Positions 1 to 9,110 are shown, counted from the first letter of the stretch. The stretch: 64,000 bases of DNA from Massilia sp. YIM B02443 (GCF_030411955.1 NZ_JASNRA010000011.1:1-64000), one strand, 5' to 3'. Numbers and translations are program-made. Notes: generated by a model not told the origin, from the sequence alone.

Positions 1-38
1 ACGTGCGGCTTGGTCCGTTCGAATTTACCTTTTGCCAT
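1..38 (-). CDS. tuf: Elongation factor Tu, N-terminal fragment (runs off window start)
   Basis: The first 12 codons read MAKGKFERTKPH, the characteristic EF-Tu N-terminus. A GGAG ribosome binding site lies about 7 bases before the ATG. EF-Tu is the GTPase that delivers aminoacyl-tRNA to the ribosome. The three tRNA genes upstream on the same strand reproduce the tRNA-Tyr, tRNA-Gly, tRNA-Thr, tufB order known from Escherichia coli, so co-transcription from the promoter before the tRNAs is likely. Most of the gene lies outside the window. Confidence 0.93.
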   Translation of the reverse strand, partial: MAKGKFERTKPH

Positions 39-122
39 TTCAGACTCCTAAGATCTAACGATATTTTTGGGAATTACCAGGCACACCTGACGGGCGAGTG
101 CTACGACTGCCAACCAAAATTC

Positions 123-197
<75 letters not shown>

Positions 198-230
198 TGA
201 TTTTTGCGATGTAGAAACCACCGCACTAAC

Positions 231-304
231 TGGAGCGGGTGAAGGGAATCGAACCCTCGTCGTAAGCTTGGAAGGCTTCTGCTCTACCATTGAGCTACAC
301 CCGC
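231..304 (-). tRNA. tRNA-Gly (anticodon TCC)
   Basis: A 74-nt cloverleaf with encoded CCA and acceptor stem GCGGGTG. The anticodon loop CTTCCAA gives TCC. It is the middle gene of the Tyr-Gly-Thr-tuf cluster. Confidence 0.97.
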
Positions 305-342
305 GAGGTACAACTTCTATCCGACTTCACAGATCTTCTTTT

Positions 343-427
343 TGGTGGTGGGGGCTGGATTCGAACCAGCGTACTCAGAGAGGGCAGATTTACAGTCTGC
401 TGCCTTTAACCACTCGGCCACCCCACC
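343..427 (-). tRNA. tRNA-Tyr (anticodon GTA)
   Basis: An 85-nt class II tRNA with a long variable arm, acceptor GGTGGGG and encoded CCA. The loop CTGTAAA gives anticodon GTA. It is the first tRNA of the tuf cluster. Confidence 0.97.
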
Positions 428-441
428 GCGAAGAACCGCAG

Positions 442-470
442 AGTATGAAGCAAGCTCAACGTACTGTCAA
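442..470 (-). promoter_or_regulatory. Sigma-70 promoter of the tRNA-Tyr-Gly-Thr-tuf cluster
   Basis: On the minus strand, a perfect TTGACA (470-465), a 17-base spacer and CATACT (447-442) lie 15 bases before the tRNA-Tyr 5' end. A GC-rich stretch follows the -10 box, as expected for a stringently controlled stable-RNA promoter. Assignment rests on consensus match and position. Confidence 0.8.
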
Positions 471-607
471 TCAGGTTTTGGTAGAAGATTTTCTACTTCG
501 CCTGACAGCGTTGCTTCGGGGCGTGATTGTAACGGGCCGACTGTAAAGCTGCAAGGGTGATTTTTGCATGGCATGAAAATATTTAATCCCCACCGCCAAA
601 CGCGGGC

Positions 608-2152
608 TCAGGCAGGTGCCAGCGCCGCCAGCACCTGTGCCTTGAGCGCCTTGATCAACGCGGTCTCATCTGATGGCACGCCTTCCGGCGCCGGTACGAT
701 GCGGTCGGCGTAGAACAGGCCCAGCTGCACCTTGTTCACTACCAAGGGCAGCACGATGAAGCTCTCGGCGTCCGGCAGCAGGGTCTTGTACCAGGCCGGC
801 AGCAAGTCGCGGATCTTGGGGCTGAAAGCGTCGGCGATCATCATGTCGACGTCGTTTTGCAGCGCCAGGTGGAACAGGTCGCGCCGGCTGGCTGCGGGAA
901 ACGCGAAGCCGGCCTGCAGCGCTGCTACTTCGCCCCCTGCGCCCTCGCCCAGTGCTGCGCGCGCCCGGTACTGGCTGCTGCGTGCGTCGCGCAGGCATAG
1001 CGTGGAGAAGCGGAATCGCATGGCGCCGTGCAGCGTGGACAGGGCCGCCATCGCCACCTCGTGCATCGCGGCCTGACCGGAGCCGCGCAGCAGCGTGACT
1101 TCCTGCAGCCCGGCCAGCAGCCGCTCGGCCGCGTTCTTCGGTTTGCCGCTGGGGTGATACTCATCCTCGTCGTCGGCGCCGGCGTCGAGCGAAGCCAGCA
1201 TCAGCACGCCCGGCAAGCCGTCCGCCGGCGGCGTGTCGCTCTTCGGCGCCCGCTCGAAGCTCAAACTCTGCAGCATGGCGGTCATGCCTTCCTGCACCGT
1301 GCCGAACAGGGTCTCGATCGCCTCTTGATCGAGCTCCAGCGCTGCGCCGTAGCGCTCCAGCAGCGCAGCCACCTCGGGCGACAGCGCCGGCTCGTGGCTG
1401 CGCCCCATCAGGCGCGCGATGTCGAGGCCGAACGAGGCTACCTGGCACATCCATTCGCTGCGGTCCTGCGCCACCGGCAGCGGGCCCGGCGCCAGCGCGG
1501 CCTGGGCGCGCACGATCAGCTCGGGAATGTCCCACTCGACCAGCACCGCTTCGGCCAATGCCGCATAGCTGCAGCCCAGGATCAGTTGCGAGGCCTGCGC
1601 CGGCGTGTACTTGTCGGCCGCCACCAGCGCCGCGATCTCGCGGTAGCGCTCGTATTCGTGGCTGGCGACGAGCAGCGGCCCCAGGTTCTTGAACAGGCAG
1701 CAGATCGACGCTTCCTCGCCGCCCTTGTACGGGCTGATGCGCGCCATCTCGCGTCCCACCATGCTGGCGCACAGGGCCGCTTCCAGCTCGGCGCGCACGG
1801 CGGCGTCCTGCTGGCCGCCGTCGAGCGCATCGACCAGCAGCATGGCCAGCGCGGCGCTGCGCACATTGTCGAAGCCGAGCAGGGAAATCGCGCGCGAGAC
1901 AGTGGTCACCTGGCTGCCGCCGGCGCTGCGGTATTGCACTGCGTTCGAAAGGCGCAGGATACGCTGGGTCAGGGCCAGGTCGGACATCACGTGCAGCGCC
2001 AGGTCTTGCGTGCCGCGGTCGCTGGACGAGGTCATCTCGATCACGCGCGCGACCGCGGTGCCGAGCGCGAACATGGCGTCGTTGCCGGCCACCTTGCGCA
2101 GCAAGGCAGGGCGCACGCGGCGCGCGGCGCCGTCCTGGGGAATGTCCGCCAT
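608..2152 (-). CDS. HDOD domain protein with C-terminal GAF-like region
   Basis: A protein of 514 residues. Residues about 20-225 match the HDOD domain, a catalytically silent relative of HD phosphohydrolases used in signalling scaffolds; the stretch around TLTQRILRLSN-like LALTQRILRLSNAVQYRS is typical. Residues about 345-510 resemble a GAF/sensor fold seen at the C-terminus of such proteins. No transmembrane segment or signal peptide is seen, so it should be cytoplasmic. It follows the receiver-TPR gene by 21 bases in the same direction, so the two are probably one operon and may act together. The input signal and partner are unknown. Confidence 0.8.
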   Translation of the reverse strand: MADIPQDGAARRVRPALLRKVAGNDAMFALGTAVARVIEMTSSSDRGTQDLALHVMSDLALTQRILRLSNAVQYRSAGGSQVTTVSRAISLLGFDNVRSAALAMLLVDALDGGQQDAAVRAELEAALCASMVGREMARISPYKGGEEASICCLFKNLGPLLVASHEYERYREIAALVAADKYTPAQASQLILGCSYAALAEAVLVEWDIPELIVRAQAALAPGPLPVAQDRSEWMCQVASFGLDIARLMGRSHEPALSPEVAALLERYGAALELDQEAIETLFGTVQEGMTAMLQSLSFERAPKSDTPPADGLPGVLMLASLDAGADDEDEYHPSGKPKNAAERLLAGLQEVTLLRGSGQAAMHEVAMAALSTLHGAMRFRFSTLCLRDARSSQYRARAALGEGAGGEVAALQAGFAFPAASRRDLFHLALQNDVDMMIADAFSPKIRDLLPAWYKTLLPDAESFIVLPLVVNKVQLGLFYADRIVPAPEGVPSDETALIKALKAQVLAALAPA

Positions 2153-2173
2153 GATGGGTTCAGCCTGGTCAGG

Positions 2174-3814
2174 TCAGCTTGCCTTGCGCGGGCGCGCCGC
2201 GCCGCCCTTGCCATAGCGCTTGAGGATCTGCTGGTGCAGCGCGGTCATGGGAGGCAGTTTCGGATTGAGGGGGTCGAGCTTGCGCACGTTGCCGATCAGG
2301 CCGATCGCCTGCTGGCCGAGACGGTCGTCCCAGCCCAGGTGTTCGAGGCAACGCAAGGTAGCCAGCGCGGCGTTGAACGCCACCGCCGGGTTGTTCGGCA
2401 ATTTCTCCGCCGCCGCCAGCATCAGCTTGACCGCGCCCTGGTAGTCGCCGTTCTTGGCGCGCGCAGCGCCGTCGGCGACCAGGTCGACCACGTGCTGGCG
2501 GCTCTGCTGGGCCAGCTCGCGCGCCAGTTCGCCGCGCCCGGCTTTCTCCATCACGCCCATGGCGCGGTTCAGCGCGGCGTCGTTGGCAGCGTTGCGCATC
2601 ACGTCGCGCACGATGCCGGTGGCGCCCTCTTCCATGCCGTTGTCGAGACAGCTGCGCGCCAGCTCCAGCTTGAGCTCGGACGACAGTCCCGGCGCATCCT
2701 TGCAGGCGGCCAGCGCGCTTGTGAGCGACTCGCCCAGGCGCACTTCGTTTCCGGTGTATTCGTGCACCAGGGCCGAGGCGATTGCGCTGCACAACCCGAT
2801 ATTCGTGCGTCCGCCCATCGAGCGCTCGAGATCGCGCACCACGGTGGCGGCCGACACCGGGTCGCCCTTGGTCACCAGCGCGCGCACCAGTTTCACATGG
2901 TCTTCGGGATCGCGGAATTCCGAATACTTGGCCTTGCCCACCACCTGGCGCAAGGCTTTTTCGGCGGTGTCGACGTCGCCCGCCTCGAAGGCGGTGTCGG
3001 CCAGCGTGCGCAGGCGCCGCACCGCGTGCGGCGACACCGCCACCGCTTCGCTCAGCACAGCCTGCGACTTGTCGAGTTCGCCGGCGGCGGCATGGGTGCG
3101 CGCCAGCCAGTCATAGGCGTCGACGAAGTTGCGGTTACTGTCGACCAGGTCTTCCAGGATGTCGCGCGTCTCGGCGTAGCGCTTGCGCAGGAATAGCGTC
3201 TTGGCCAGGCCTAAACGTGCCCAGGCGATGGCCTTGATCTCGACCAGCTCGCGGTAGATCGGCTCGGCCTGTTCGGCTTCGCCCAGGAACATGTGCAGCT
3301 CGGCGCGCAGGCGCAGGAAGTCGATCGCGTAACGCGTGTGCAGGCGCTGGCCGTCGATGCAGGCCTGGATCGCTTCGTGCTGGTCGCCCGCTTCCATCAG
3401 GGTATAGACCGGCAGGAAGGCATTGCGCTTGTCGAGCGCGCGCGCGATGCGTTCCAGCAGGCGCTCGGCGGTGAACGGTTTCAGGACATAGTCGGTGGGC
3501 GCGAGTTCGGCGGCGCTGACCACCTTGCTGTGGTTGCCTTCGGCGGTGACCATGAAGAACATGGTGGCGAGCGGCATCAGCTTGTGATGACGCAGGTCTT
3601 CCAGCAATTGCTGGCCGTCCTGGCCGCCTTCCAGGTCGTACTCGCACAGGATCAGGTCGAACGAACGCAGGGTCAGGTGCTTGACGGCCTGGTTCGAGGT
3701 GCTGGCGTGCTCGATCCGGGTAATGCCGCACAAGGTGAGCATGCTGTGGATGCTGGCCCGCATCCCGGCGTGGGGCTCGATGATCAGGGCCGACAGGCCT
3801 TCCAGTTCGTTCAT
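2174..3814 (-). CDS. Response-regulator-like receiver domain with TPR repeats
   Basis: A protein of 546 residues from the ATG at 3814, which has a GGA seven bases upstream; a GTG at 3841 is an alternative. Residues 7-120 form a receiver domain with Thr90 and Lys112 conserved. The phosphoacceptor position in ILCEYDLEGG is Glu58, not Asp, and the acidic pocket is reduced to Glu13-Pro14. It therefore looks like a pseudo-receiver that cannot take phosphate in the usual way. Residues about 150-530 are helical TPR repeats, which mediate protein contacts. No DNA-binding or enzymatic output domain is present. An HDOD protein follows 21 bases downstream and is the obvious candidate partner. Confidence 0.82.
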   Translation of the reverse strand: MNELEGLSALIIEPHAGMRASIHSMLTLCGITRIEHASTSNQAVKHLTLRSFDLILCEYDLEGGQDGQQLLEDLRHHKLMPLATMFFMVTAEGNHSKVVSAAELAPTDYVLKPFTAERLLERIARALDKRNAFLPVYTLMEAGDQHEAIQACIDGQRLHTRYAIDFLRLRAELHMFLGEAEQAEPIYRELVEIKAIAWARLGLAKTLFLRKRYAETRDILEDLVDSNRNFVDAYDWLARTHAAAGELDKSQAVLSEAVAVSPHAVRRLRTLADTAFEAGDVDTAEKALRQVVGKAKYSEFRDPEDHVKLVRALVTKGDPVSAATVVRDLERSMGGRTNIGLCSAIASALVHEYTGNEVRLGESLTSALAACKDAPGLSSELKLELARSCLDNGMEEGATGIVRDVMRNAANDAALNRAMGVMEKAGRGELARELAQQSRQHVVDLVADGAARAKNGDYQGAVKLMLAAAEKLPNNPAVAFNAALATLRCLEHLGWDDRLGQQAIGLIGNVRKLDPLNPKLPPMTALHQQILKRYGKGGAARPRKAS

Positions 3815-3966
3815 TGTTATCCGTATAAGCCGTGGCGGCACGGGCGCGTGGCGTCGGATCAGTATATTACGACCGGGAAATAAATTAAGCTAAATCGGGT
3901 AAAGACGCGGCGCCGTAGCGAGCGATGCGGTCAAAAAACGACAGCGCAGTGGGCCGGGGCCGGTTT

Positions 3967-4995
3967 TCAGGCTTCCGGCGTCGGCGCGGTGGCCTGGTAC
4001 AGGGCGGTGCGGCGGTTGGCGTCGCAGTCCGATTTATTGGCGCCGACGATGATGTTCTGGTAACGCACTTCGTACTTGCCCGCGGCCAGCTTGTCGATAT
4101 TGAAGGTCGAGCGCGACTGCACGTAGGCGTGGCGCACGTTCGAGCGGCGGTCAAGGTCGTACAGCTTGACGAACACCGGAGAGGCGTTCGCGCTATTGTC
4201 GATCAGCACCTGCATCTCGGTGCCGTCGTTGCCGACCGGGTAGCCGGGCAGGTAGCTCGATTCGACCGGCCACGGGTCGCCGCTGGGTGCGCTCAGGGTG
4301 TGCAGGTCGGTGCCGCAGTCGGGCGCATGTTCCGGCACCACCAGCTGGGTGACGGCCAACGCGCGCACCTCGGGCGGCGGTTCCTTGACGCCGAGCGCCG
4401 AGCCGGTGCCTGCAGCGCTGTTGGCGCCGGCGCCGCTGCGCCTGGCCCAGCCGTCGGTGCTGGCGTCGCGGCCGGGCTCGTCGGCATGGGCGACGCTGAG
4501 TGCATCCGCCTTGGCAACCGGCTTCGCCTCCGCCTTGTCCAGGCCGCTCCAGGCCAGGGCGCTGGGCAGCATCTGTGGCTGTTCGCCGACCATCACCGCC
4601 ACCGACGCCCCGGCGATGAAGGCGCCCATCAGGCCCAGCCACCAGCGCGAATCGCGCGCCAGGCGGGCACGGCGCGGGCGCGGCGGCGGCTGGGCTTCCC
4701 AGGCCGCTTCCGGGCCCTTTTTCGGCGCGCCGTCCTTGGCGTTGGAGCTTTCCACCCACTCGACTTCCCATTCCTCGGACGCGATCCAGTCGTCGTGCTC
4801 CTTGCGCCGGATCGGGTCGGACAGGATGTTGTAGGCGGTATTGACGATCGCCATGATACGGGCGGCCTTTTCGTCGCCCGGATTCTTGTCGGGATGGTAT
4901 TTCTGGCTCAGGGCCTTGTAGGATGCACGAATCACTTCCTGCGGCGCATGACGCGACACCTTCAGGTTGTCATAGTGTGTGTGAATCTTGGCCAT
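3967..4995 (-). CDS. J-domain protein with a single membrane span
   Basis: A protein of 342 residues. The J domain at residues 5-70 carries the HPD motif at 34-36, needed to stimulate the ATPase of Hsp70 (DnaK). It lacks the Gly/Phe, zinc-finger and substrate-binding parts of DnaJ, so it is a specialised co-chaperone. A hydrophobic segment at about 118-137, preceded by an Arg-rich stretch, places the J domain in the cytoplasm and the roughly 200 C-terminal residues in the periplasm. The C-terminus contains repeated beta-like segments and has no recognised fold. Its DnaK client is unknown. Confidence 0.82.
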   Translation of the reverse strand: MAKIHTHYDNLKVSRHAPQEVIRASYKALSQKYHPDKNPGDEKAARIMAIVNTAYNILSDPIRRKEHDDWIASEEWEVEWVESSNAKDGAPKKGPEAAWEAQPPPRPRRARLARDSRWWLGLMGAFIAGASVAVMVGEQPQMLPSALAWSGLDKAEAKPVAKADALSVAHADEPGRDASTDGWARRSGAGANSAAGTGSALGVKEPPPEVRALAVTQLVVPEHAPDCGTDLHTLSAPSGDPWPVESSYLPGYPVGNDGTEMQVLIDNSANASPVFVKLYDLDRRSNVRHAYVQSRSTFNIDKLAAGKYEVRYQNIIVGANKSDCDANRRTALYQATAPTPEA

Positions 4996-5138
4996 GGTGT
5001 GTCAAGTCTGCCCGCTCGTGCCTGCCGCCGTCATTGTCCTCAGCCGATTCTGGTTGCCCATCAGGCGCGGAGAATATCTGACCGTCCAGTCTCACAGCTT
5101 AGCCGGATTTGTGTCCGCTGTGCAAGATGACAAATAGT

Positions 5139-6287
5139 CTACAACCTGTGGCTGCGGTCCGCGCGCACGATTGCATCGGGCAATTGCACATCTTTACCAA
5201 CTATCAGCACCTTGAACAACTCCCCCATTTCAGCAGGAGAGACCAGCTTTTGCACTGCCCTGGAATGGGGTAGATACGAAATCGCTTGTTCAGGGTCGTA
5301 TTCCAGCAACAGTTCGCCAATGCCGGCGCCGAGCAGGAAGGCGGCCTGGCTCATGTAGCCCAGCACCGGCAGGCCGGCATCCTGGGCCGCCAGCGCCATC
5401 GCCGTGAAGTCGACGTGGGCCGTGATGTCCTGCAGGCCCGGCAAATAAAACGGATCCGGGTGGGCATGATGGCGGTAGTGGCACATCAGGGTGCCGCCAA
5501 GGCGCTGGTCGAGGTAGTACTCGTGGGCCGGGAAGCCGTAGTCGAGCAGGATGGCGGCGCCGCGCCCGCCGGCGAACATCTGCGCCAGCGAACCCATGAA
5601 GCCGGTGCCGACCGGATGCAGCTCGGTGACATAGCCTTCCAACATGTGCTGGTGCTCGGGCACTTGACGAATCAATTGTTCGTGCAGCTCGGGGCCAAGG
5701 GCTTCCTGCACGAAGGCGAACGCGCCGTTGTCGACGGTGACCATCTGGCGCATCCAGCCGCCGGCCGTGCGGATGACCAGCTCGACCGGCATGGCGTCCA
5801 GCACCTCGTTGGCCAGCACCACGCCGCTGAAGATTTCCGGCATCGCGTCCAGCCAGCGCACCTGCGGCAAGTCGGCCAGCGCTTCCTGCTGGCGCGCGCG
5901 CAGTTCGCCCGACAGTTCGATGATGGTGTACGAGTTCAGCCCCACGCCCTGCTTCTCCAGCGCGGTGATGACGTCGCGCGCCAGGCGGCCGGTGCCGGCG
6001 CCGAACTCGATGATGTCGGGCGCGCTTTGGGCGATAATAGCGGCTGCCACGCGCGCCAGGGTCGCGCCGAACAGCGGCGTGATCTCGGGCGCGGTGGTGA
6101 AGTCGCCCGCCGCGCCGAGCTTGGACGCGCCGCCACTGTAATACCCGAGCCTGGGCGCATACAGCGCCAGTTCCATGAACCGCGAAAACGCGATGCTGCC
6201 GCCTTGTTGTTCAATCTCGGCGGCGATCAGGCGTTGCAGGGCTTGGGACGCGGCGAGCGCGTCGGGGTCGGGTACGGGCAGGGACAT
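5139..6287 (-). CDS. MidA/NDUFAF7-family SAM-dependent methyltransferase
   Basis: A protein of 382 residues. The SAM-binding motif EFGAGTGRL sits at residues 94-102. The protein aligns over its length with the DUF185/MidA family, whose mitochondrial member NDUFAF7 methylates an arginine of a complex I subunit. In bacteria the substrate is not established. The gene stands alone on the minus strand, divergent from the pteridine-reductase-like gene starting at 6350, with a 62-base shared promoter region. Confidence 0.85.
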   Translation of the reverse strand: MSLPVPDPDALAASQALQRLIAAEIEQQGGSIAFSRFMELALYAPRLGYYSGGASKLGAAGDFTTAPEITPLFGATLARVAAAIIAQSAPDIIEFGAGTGRLARDVITALEKQGVGLNSYTIIELSGELRARQQEALADLPQVRWLDAMPEIFSGVVLANEVLDAMPVELVIRTAGGWMRQMVTVDNGAFAFVQEALGPELHEQLIRQVPEHQHMLEGYVTELHPVGTGFMGSLAQMFAGGRGAAILLDYGFPAHEYYLDQRLGGTLMCHYRHHAHPDPFYLPGLQDITAHVDFTAMALAAQDAGLPVLGYMSQAAFLLGAGIGELLLEYDPEQAISYLPHSRAVQKLVSPAEMGELFKVLIVGKDVQLPDAIVRADRSHRL

Positions 6288-6349
6288 CGCGTTATTTTAA
6301 TGAAGAACCAAGGGCAAACCGCCATTCTACCGATGGCGCGCCAACATTG

Positions 6350-7141
6350 ATGAGCACAACCTCTTCCACATCCTCCAAAGTCGCCAAAGTCGCGCTGGTC
6401 ACCGGCGCCGCCAAGCGGCTGGGACGCAGCATCGCGCTCGAACTGGCCGCGGCCGGCTGGGACATCGTGGTCCACTATGGCGCCTCGCGCGATGACGCCG
6501 AACGCACCGTGGCCGAGATCCAGGCCCTGGGCCGGCGCGCCTGCGCCCTGCAGTGCGAGCTGGCCGACGAGGCCGCCGTGCGCCGCTTGTTGCCAGAAGC
6601 GAACACTTTATTGGGGCGGGTCAGCTGCGTCGTCAACAACGCCTCGCTTTTCGATTATGATGCCGCTCTCGATTTCTCGCACGCGCGCCTGGACCGCCAC
6701 ATGCACATCAACCTGGCGGCGCCGGTCCTGCTGGCGCAAGCGCTATACGAGGCGACGCCCGAGGGCGAGCAGTCGGTGGTGATCAACCTGCTCGACCAGA
6801 AGCTGTACAACCTGAACCCCGACTTCCTGTCGTACACCCTCTCGAAAGCGGCGCTGGAAAGCGCCACCACCATGCTGGCGCAAGCGCTGGCGCCGCGCGT
6901 GCGCCTGGTCGGCGTGGCGCCGGGGCTGACATTGATCAGCCATTTGCAGACCGAAGAACAATTCTGCGCCACCCACGCGCTGTCGCCGCTCGGAGAGTCG
7001 AGCCGGCCGGACGAGGTGGCGCAGGCCGTTGTGTTTGCCGCAAGCAACCGGGCATTGACCGGCACCACGCTGCTGGTCGATGGCGGCCAGCACCTGATGC
7101 CCATGTCCCGCGATTTCAGCCTCATCAACAGGAATACCTAA
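6350..7141 (+). CDS. SDR oxidoreductase resembling pteridine/dihydromonapterin reductase
   Basis: A protein of 263 residues from the ATG at 6350; a TTG lies one codon upstream. It is a short-chain dehydrogenase with cofactor motif TGAAKRLG (18-25), NNAS (96-99) and catalytic Tyr162/Lys166. The position 13 residues before the Tyr, usually Ser, is Asp149. Asp-Tyr-Lys is the catalytic set of pteridine reductase PTR1. The stop codon overlaps the folB start (TAATG), so the two are translationally coupled. Together these support reduction of a dihydropterin, as in the FolM family. The exact substrate is inferred. Confidence 0.78.
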   Translation: MSTTSSTSSKVAKVALVTGAAKRLGRSIALELAAAGWDIVVHYGASRDDAERTVAEIQALGRRACALQCELADEAAVRRLLPEANTLLGRVSCVVNNASLFDYDAALDFSHARLDRHMHINLAAPVLLAQALYEATPEGEQSVVINLLDQKLYNLNPDFLSYTLSKAALESATTMLAQALAPRVRLVGVAPGLTLISHLQTEEQFCATHALSPLGESSRPDEVAQAVVFAASNRALTGTTLLVDGGQHLMPMSRDFSLINRNT

Positions 7142-7524
7142 TGTTCATTCACCCGCGCCTGGAACACTGCCGCCGCCTCTTCATCCGCGATTACCGCCTG
7201 GACATGGAGATCGGCGCCTATTCCCACGAAAAGAACAAGTCGCAACACGTCGTCGTGAACATCGAGTTCTGGGTGCCGCTGGAGTGGAACACCCCGATTT
7301 CGGACGACCTGGACGAAATCGTCAACCACGACTTCGTGCGTCCCGGCATCCAGGACATCATCAGCCGCGGCCACATCAATCTGCAGGAAACCCTGTGCGA
7401 CGCCATCGTCAACCTGGTGCTGGCGCATCCGAAAGTAGTGGCCGCGCGCGTGATGACCGAAAAGCGCGAGGTGTATCCGGATTGCCTGTCCGCCGGCGTC
7501 GAAGTATTCAAATTCAAAGAGTAA
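7141..7524 (+). CDS. folB: Dihydroneopterin aldolase
   Basis: A protein of 127 residues, the usual size. It converts 7,8-dihydroneopterin to 6-hydroxymethyl-dihydropterin in folate synthesis. The FolB pattern is clear: a short N-terminal strand region, IGAYSHEKN near residue 26, HINLQETLCDAIV in the middle and a C-terminal VEVFKFKE. Its start overlaps the upstream SDR stop by one base, and ttcA follows after three bases, so the three genes form one operon. Confidence 0.9.
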   Translation: MFIHPRLEHCRRLFIRDYRLDMEIGAYSHEKNKSQHVVVNIEFWVPLEWNTPISDDLDEIVNHDFVRPGIQDIISRGHINLQETLCDAIVNLVLAHPKVVAARVMTEKREVYPDCLSAGVEVFKFKE

Positions 7525-7527
7525 TTT

Positions 7528-8463
7528 ATGAACAGCATGACCACGGAAAACCTGGAACAGCCGGCCTCCGACGAGGTGTCCGCCAAGCGTCTTGAAAAGA
7601 TCGCGCACGAAAACAACAAGCTGCACAAGCGCCTGTGCCGCCTGGTGGGCCAGGCGATCGGCGACTTCAACATGATCGAAGACGGCGACAAGGTGATGGT
7701 CTGCCTGTCCGGCGGCAAGGACAGCTACGCCCTGCTCGACATCCTGATGACGCTGCGCGAACGCGCGCCGATCCACTTCGACATCGTCGCGGTGAACCTG
7801 GACCAGAAGCAGCCCAACTTCCCGCCGGAAGTGCTGCCGGCCTACCTCGATAAACTGGGCGTGCCGTACCACATCGAGAACCAGGACACTTACAGCATCG
7901 TCAAGCGCCTGATCCCGGAAGGCAAGACCACCTGTTCGCTGTGCTCGCGCCTGCGCCGTGGCATCCTGTATCGCGTGGCCGACGAGCTGGGCTGCAACAA
8001 GATCGCGCTGGGCCACCATCGCGACGACATCCTCGAGACCTTCTTCCTGAACATGTTCTTCGGCGGGAAGCTGAAGGGGATGCCGGCCAAGCTGGTGTCG
8101 GACGATGGCAAGCACATGGTGATTCGTCCGCTGGCCTACGTGAAGGAAGCGGATACCGAGCGCTATGCGGAAGTAAAAGGGTTCCCGATCATTCCGTGTG
8201 ACCTGTGCGGCTCGCAGGAAAATCTGCAGAGGAAGCAAATCAAGGCCATGCTGCGCGAGTGGGAGAAGAAGCATCCGGGCCGCGTCGAGAATGTGTTCTC
8301 GTCGCTGTCGACCGTGGTGCCGTCGCACTTGCAGGATCGGGATCTGTTCGGCTTCGTGGGCCTGAAAACCGATGGCGTGCCCAATCCGCTGGGCGATATC
8401 GCGTTCGATGAAGAACCGTGCTCGACGCCGACCAGCAATACGATTTCGTTGACGCAGCTTTAA
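7528..8463 (+). CDS. ttcA: tRNA 2-thiocytidine(32) synthetase
   Basis: A protein of 311 residues that thiolates C32 of certain tRNAs using ATP and an Fe-S cluster. The PP-loop SGGKDS is at residues 61-66. Cys136 and Cys139 (CSLC), plus Cys224/Cys227 (CDLC) further on, provide the cluster ligands expected for TtcA. It follows folB by three bases. A strong rho-independent terminator lies 26 bases after the stop, closing the operon. Confidence 0.95.
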   Translation: MNSMTTENLEQPASDEVSAKRLEKIAHENNKLHKRLCRLVGQAIGDFNMIEDGDKVMVCLSGGKDSYALLDILMTLRERAPIHFDIVAVNLDQKQPNFPPEVLPAYLDKLGVPYHIENQDTYSIVKRLIPEGKTTCSLCSRLRRGILYRVADELGCNKIALGHHRDDILETFFLNMFFGGKLKGMPAKLVSDDGKHMVIRPLAYVKEADTERYAEVKGFPIIPCDLCGSQENLQRKQIKAMLREWEKKHPGRVENVFSSLSTVVPSHLQDRDLFGFVGLKTDGVPNPLGDIAFDEEPCSTPTSNTISLTQL

Positions 8464-8489
8464 TCGACACGACCGGCATTGATGAAAAG

Positions 8490-8516
8490 GCAGGGCCAGG
8501 TGGCCCTGCTTTTTTT
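8490..8516 (+). terminator. Rho-independent terminator after ttcA
   Basis: GCAGGGCCA and TGGCCCTGC form a 9-bp GC-rich stem around a two-base centre, followed by seven T residues. It ends the SDR-folB-ttcA transcript. Confidence 0.9.
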
Positions 8517-8579
8517 CGCCTGCCGCGCGGTGCGGCCGTGGTACGCTGCCGTTTCCTTACATTTGCCGTAGCGACAAAG

Positions 8580-9095
8580 ATGCGCCAGCCATTCCGTGTA
8601 TTGCGACAACTGTCCCTTGCCCTTGCCGTCTTGTTGCCCTGCGCCGCAATGGCGCAGCCGAGCATGATCTACCTGGTTCGCCATGGAGAAAAGGCTGTCG
8701 GCACAGACCCAGAGTTGATAGCGCAAGGCCAACTGCGCGCGCAAAACATCGCCACGACGCTGCACCGTGCCGGCATCCAGGCCATCTTCAGCACACCGAC
8801 CACGCGTACGCTGCAGACCGCGCAGCCACTGGCGCAGCGCCTCAAGCTGCCGGTACAACAGTACGCGGCGGAGACGCCGAAGGTATTGGTCGAGAAAGTG
8901 AAAGCGCTGCGCGGTGCGGTGCTGGTGGTCGGCCACTCGAACACGCTGTCCGAGCTGGTGACCCTGTTCGGCGGCGCGCCCGGCGCGGAGATCGCGGACG
9001 ATGAATATGACCGGCTGTATCAGCTGATCAATGGCGCGGATGGAAAGGTGACGACGGTGCTGCTGACGTCGCTGCCGGCGACGCCGCAGCAATAA
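8580..9095 (+). CDS. Secreted histidine phosphatase family protein (SixA-like)
   Basis: A protein of 171 residues from the ATG at 8580. That start gives a clean signal peptide: basic MRQPFRVLRQ, a hydrophobic core and the cleavage-like AMAQ at about residue 26. Longer in-frame starts would run back through the ttcA terminator. The catalytic RHG is at residues 34-36, a second histidine lies in VVGHSNT, and the fold is the short SixA/phosphoglycerate-mutase type. The protein should be periplasmic. SixA itself is cytoplasmic, so its protein-histidine substrate should not be assumed here. Confidence 0.82.
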   Translation: MRQPFRVLRQLSLALAVLLPCAAMAQPSMIYLVRHGEKAVGTDPELIAQGQLRAQNIATTLHRAGIQAIFSTPTTRTLQTAQPLAQRLKLPVQQYAAETPKVLVEKVKALRGAVLVVGHSNTLSELVTLFGGAPGAEIADDEYDRLYQLINGADGKVTTVLLTSLPATPQQ

Positions 9096-9110
9096 GCAGA
9101 CGAGCGGCGG

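Noticed and set aside
1028..3196. Very long open frame on the plus strand opposite the HDOD and receiver-TPR genes
   Set aside because: In GC-rich DNA the complement of a real gene often lacks stop codons. Its translation is His/Arg/Gln-rich with no family match, while the minus-strand proteins have clear domains.
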